A stretch of 48,006 bases of DNA, taken from the NCBI RefSeq assembly GCF_028292365.1, contig NZ_JAQGMM010000358.1, positions 1 to 48,006 on the forward strand, in the 5' to 3' direction. The DNA comes from Caballeronia sp. (GTDB taxonomy: Bacteria > Pseudomonadota > Gammaproteobacteria > Burkholderiales > Burkholderiaceae). A program made the position numbers and the translations under genes. The notes under the pieces were generated by a model. That model searched no databases, had not been told where the DNA came from, and worked only from the letters and a program-made list of their open reading frames with translations. This document shows positions 47,812 to 48,006 of the stretch, piece by piece; the first letter of the stretch is position 1; every line of letters begins with the position of its first letter.

Positions 47812-47978
47812 CTCCCGGGCTGGCATGTTGAATAGAAATTCAACCTTTAGAGCGATTTCCCTGGCGCTTAAGTGCAGCAAAACCACTTTTCGGATAACTC
47901 CTATTCCGGTCACGTAACACTCCCACCGACTATTGCAAACTCAACGATGAGTTAAGAAGTGTCAAGTGGAGACAAAAC

Positions 47979-48006
47979 GTGAAACACAAGACTTGGTGGA
48001 GTTCGT
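47979..48006 (+). CDS. Possible start of a gene running off the right edge
   Basis: GTG at 47979 with GTGGAGAC eight bases upstream, followed by nine open codons (VKHKTWWSS). The ribosome site is good, but nine codons cannot support a family call. From 47812 to 47978 I see no gene. Confidence 0.3.

Overview
The window is high-GC chromosomal DNA of a beta-proteobacterium in the Burkholderiaceae, most likely Paraburkholderia or Caballeronia. I base this on a BPSS1780-family membrane protein, DUF2782 next to a ThrB-type homoserine kinase, DUF3563 and DUF3309 miniproteins, and a merged glycogen/trehalose cluster. The assignment comes from recognising families by eye; no search was run.

Layout. 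1-6800: a truncated amn (minus strand), then DUF2782, thrB and a membrane protein, the ohrR/ohr peroxide module with candidate operators, a DUF3563 miniprotein, a PHB-depolymerase-like esterase and a PAP2 phosphatase. 6843-13238: modABC behind a ModE operator, with modE convergent at its 3' end, then a CYTH-CHAD protein divergent from a Pit phosphate transporter. 13239-19387: a DUF3309 miniprotein behind a sigma-54-like promoter, an SDR, a two-gene unit of small unknown proteins behind a LexA-type SOS box, an Xre/RES toxin-antitoxin pair, topoisomerase IB and a metallophosphatase. 19543-24195: a three-subunit FAD/cytochrome c dehydrogenase (Tat-exported small subunit, GMC flavoprotein, tri-heme cytochrome c) and a DUF1345 membrane protein.

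24498-46325 is the core of the window: glgA, glgE, treS-maltokinase, glgB, glgX, treZ, malQ and treY, all on the plus strand. Together they link trehalose, maltose, maltose-1-phosphate and branched alpha-glucan. TreS with maltokinase makes maltose-1-phosphate from trehalose, GlgE polymerises it, GlgB branches it, GlgX debranches, MalQ reshuffles, and TreY/TreZ turn linear glucan back into trehalose. GlgA supplies glucan from nucleotide-glucose. A sigma-54-type promoter lies in front of glgA. The GlgE protein carries an extra N-terminal GH13-like domain that appears to have lost its catalytic residues.

The most unusual stretch is 35801-36925, between glgB and glgX. Two arms of about 273 bp form a large inverted repeat, about 90% identical by eye, around a 405-bp spacer. 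The base composition of the plus strand switches from G+T-rich to C+A-rich across it, reaching into the synonymous positions of both flanking genes. A four-tract G-quadruplex motif sits 19 bp before glgX.

The right end (46326-48006) is a decayed accessory patch: a frameshifted secreted-protein gene with two BamE-like repeats, and a frameshifted ISAs1-family transposase remnant. I saw no rRNA, tRNA or CRISPR array.
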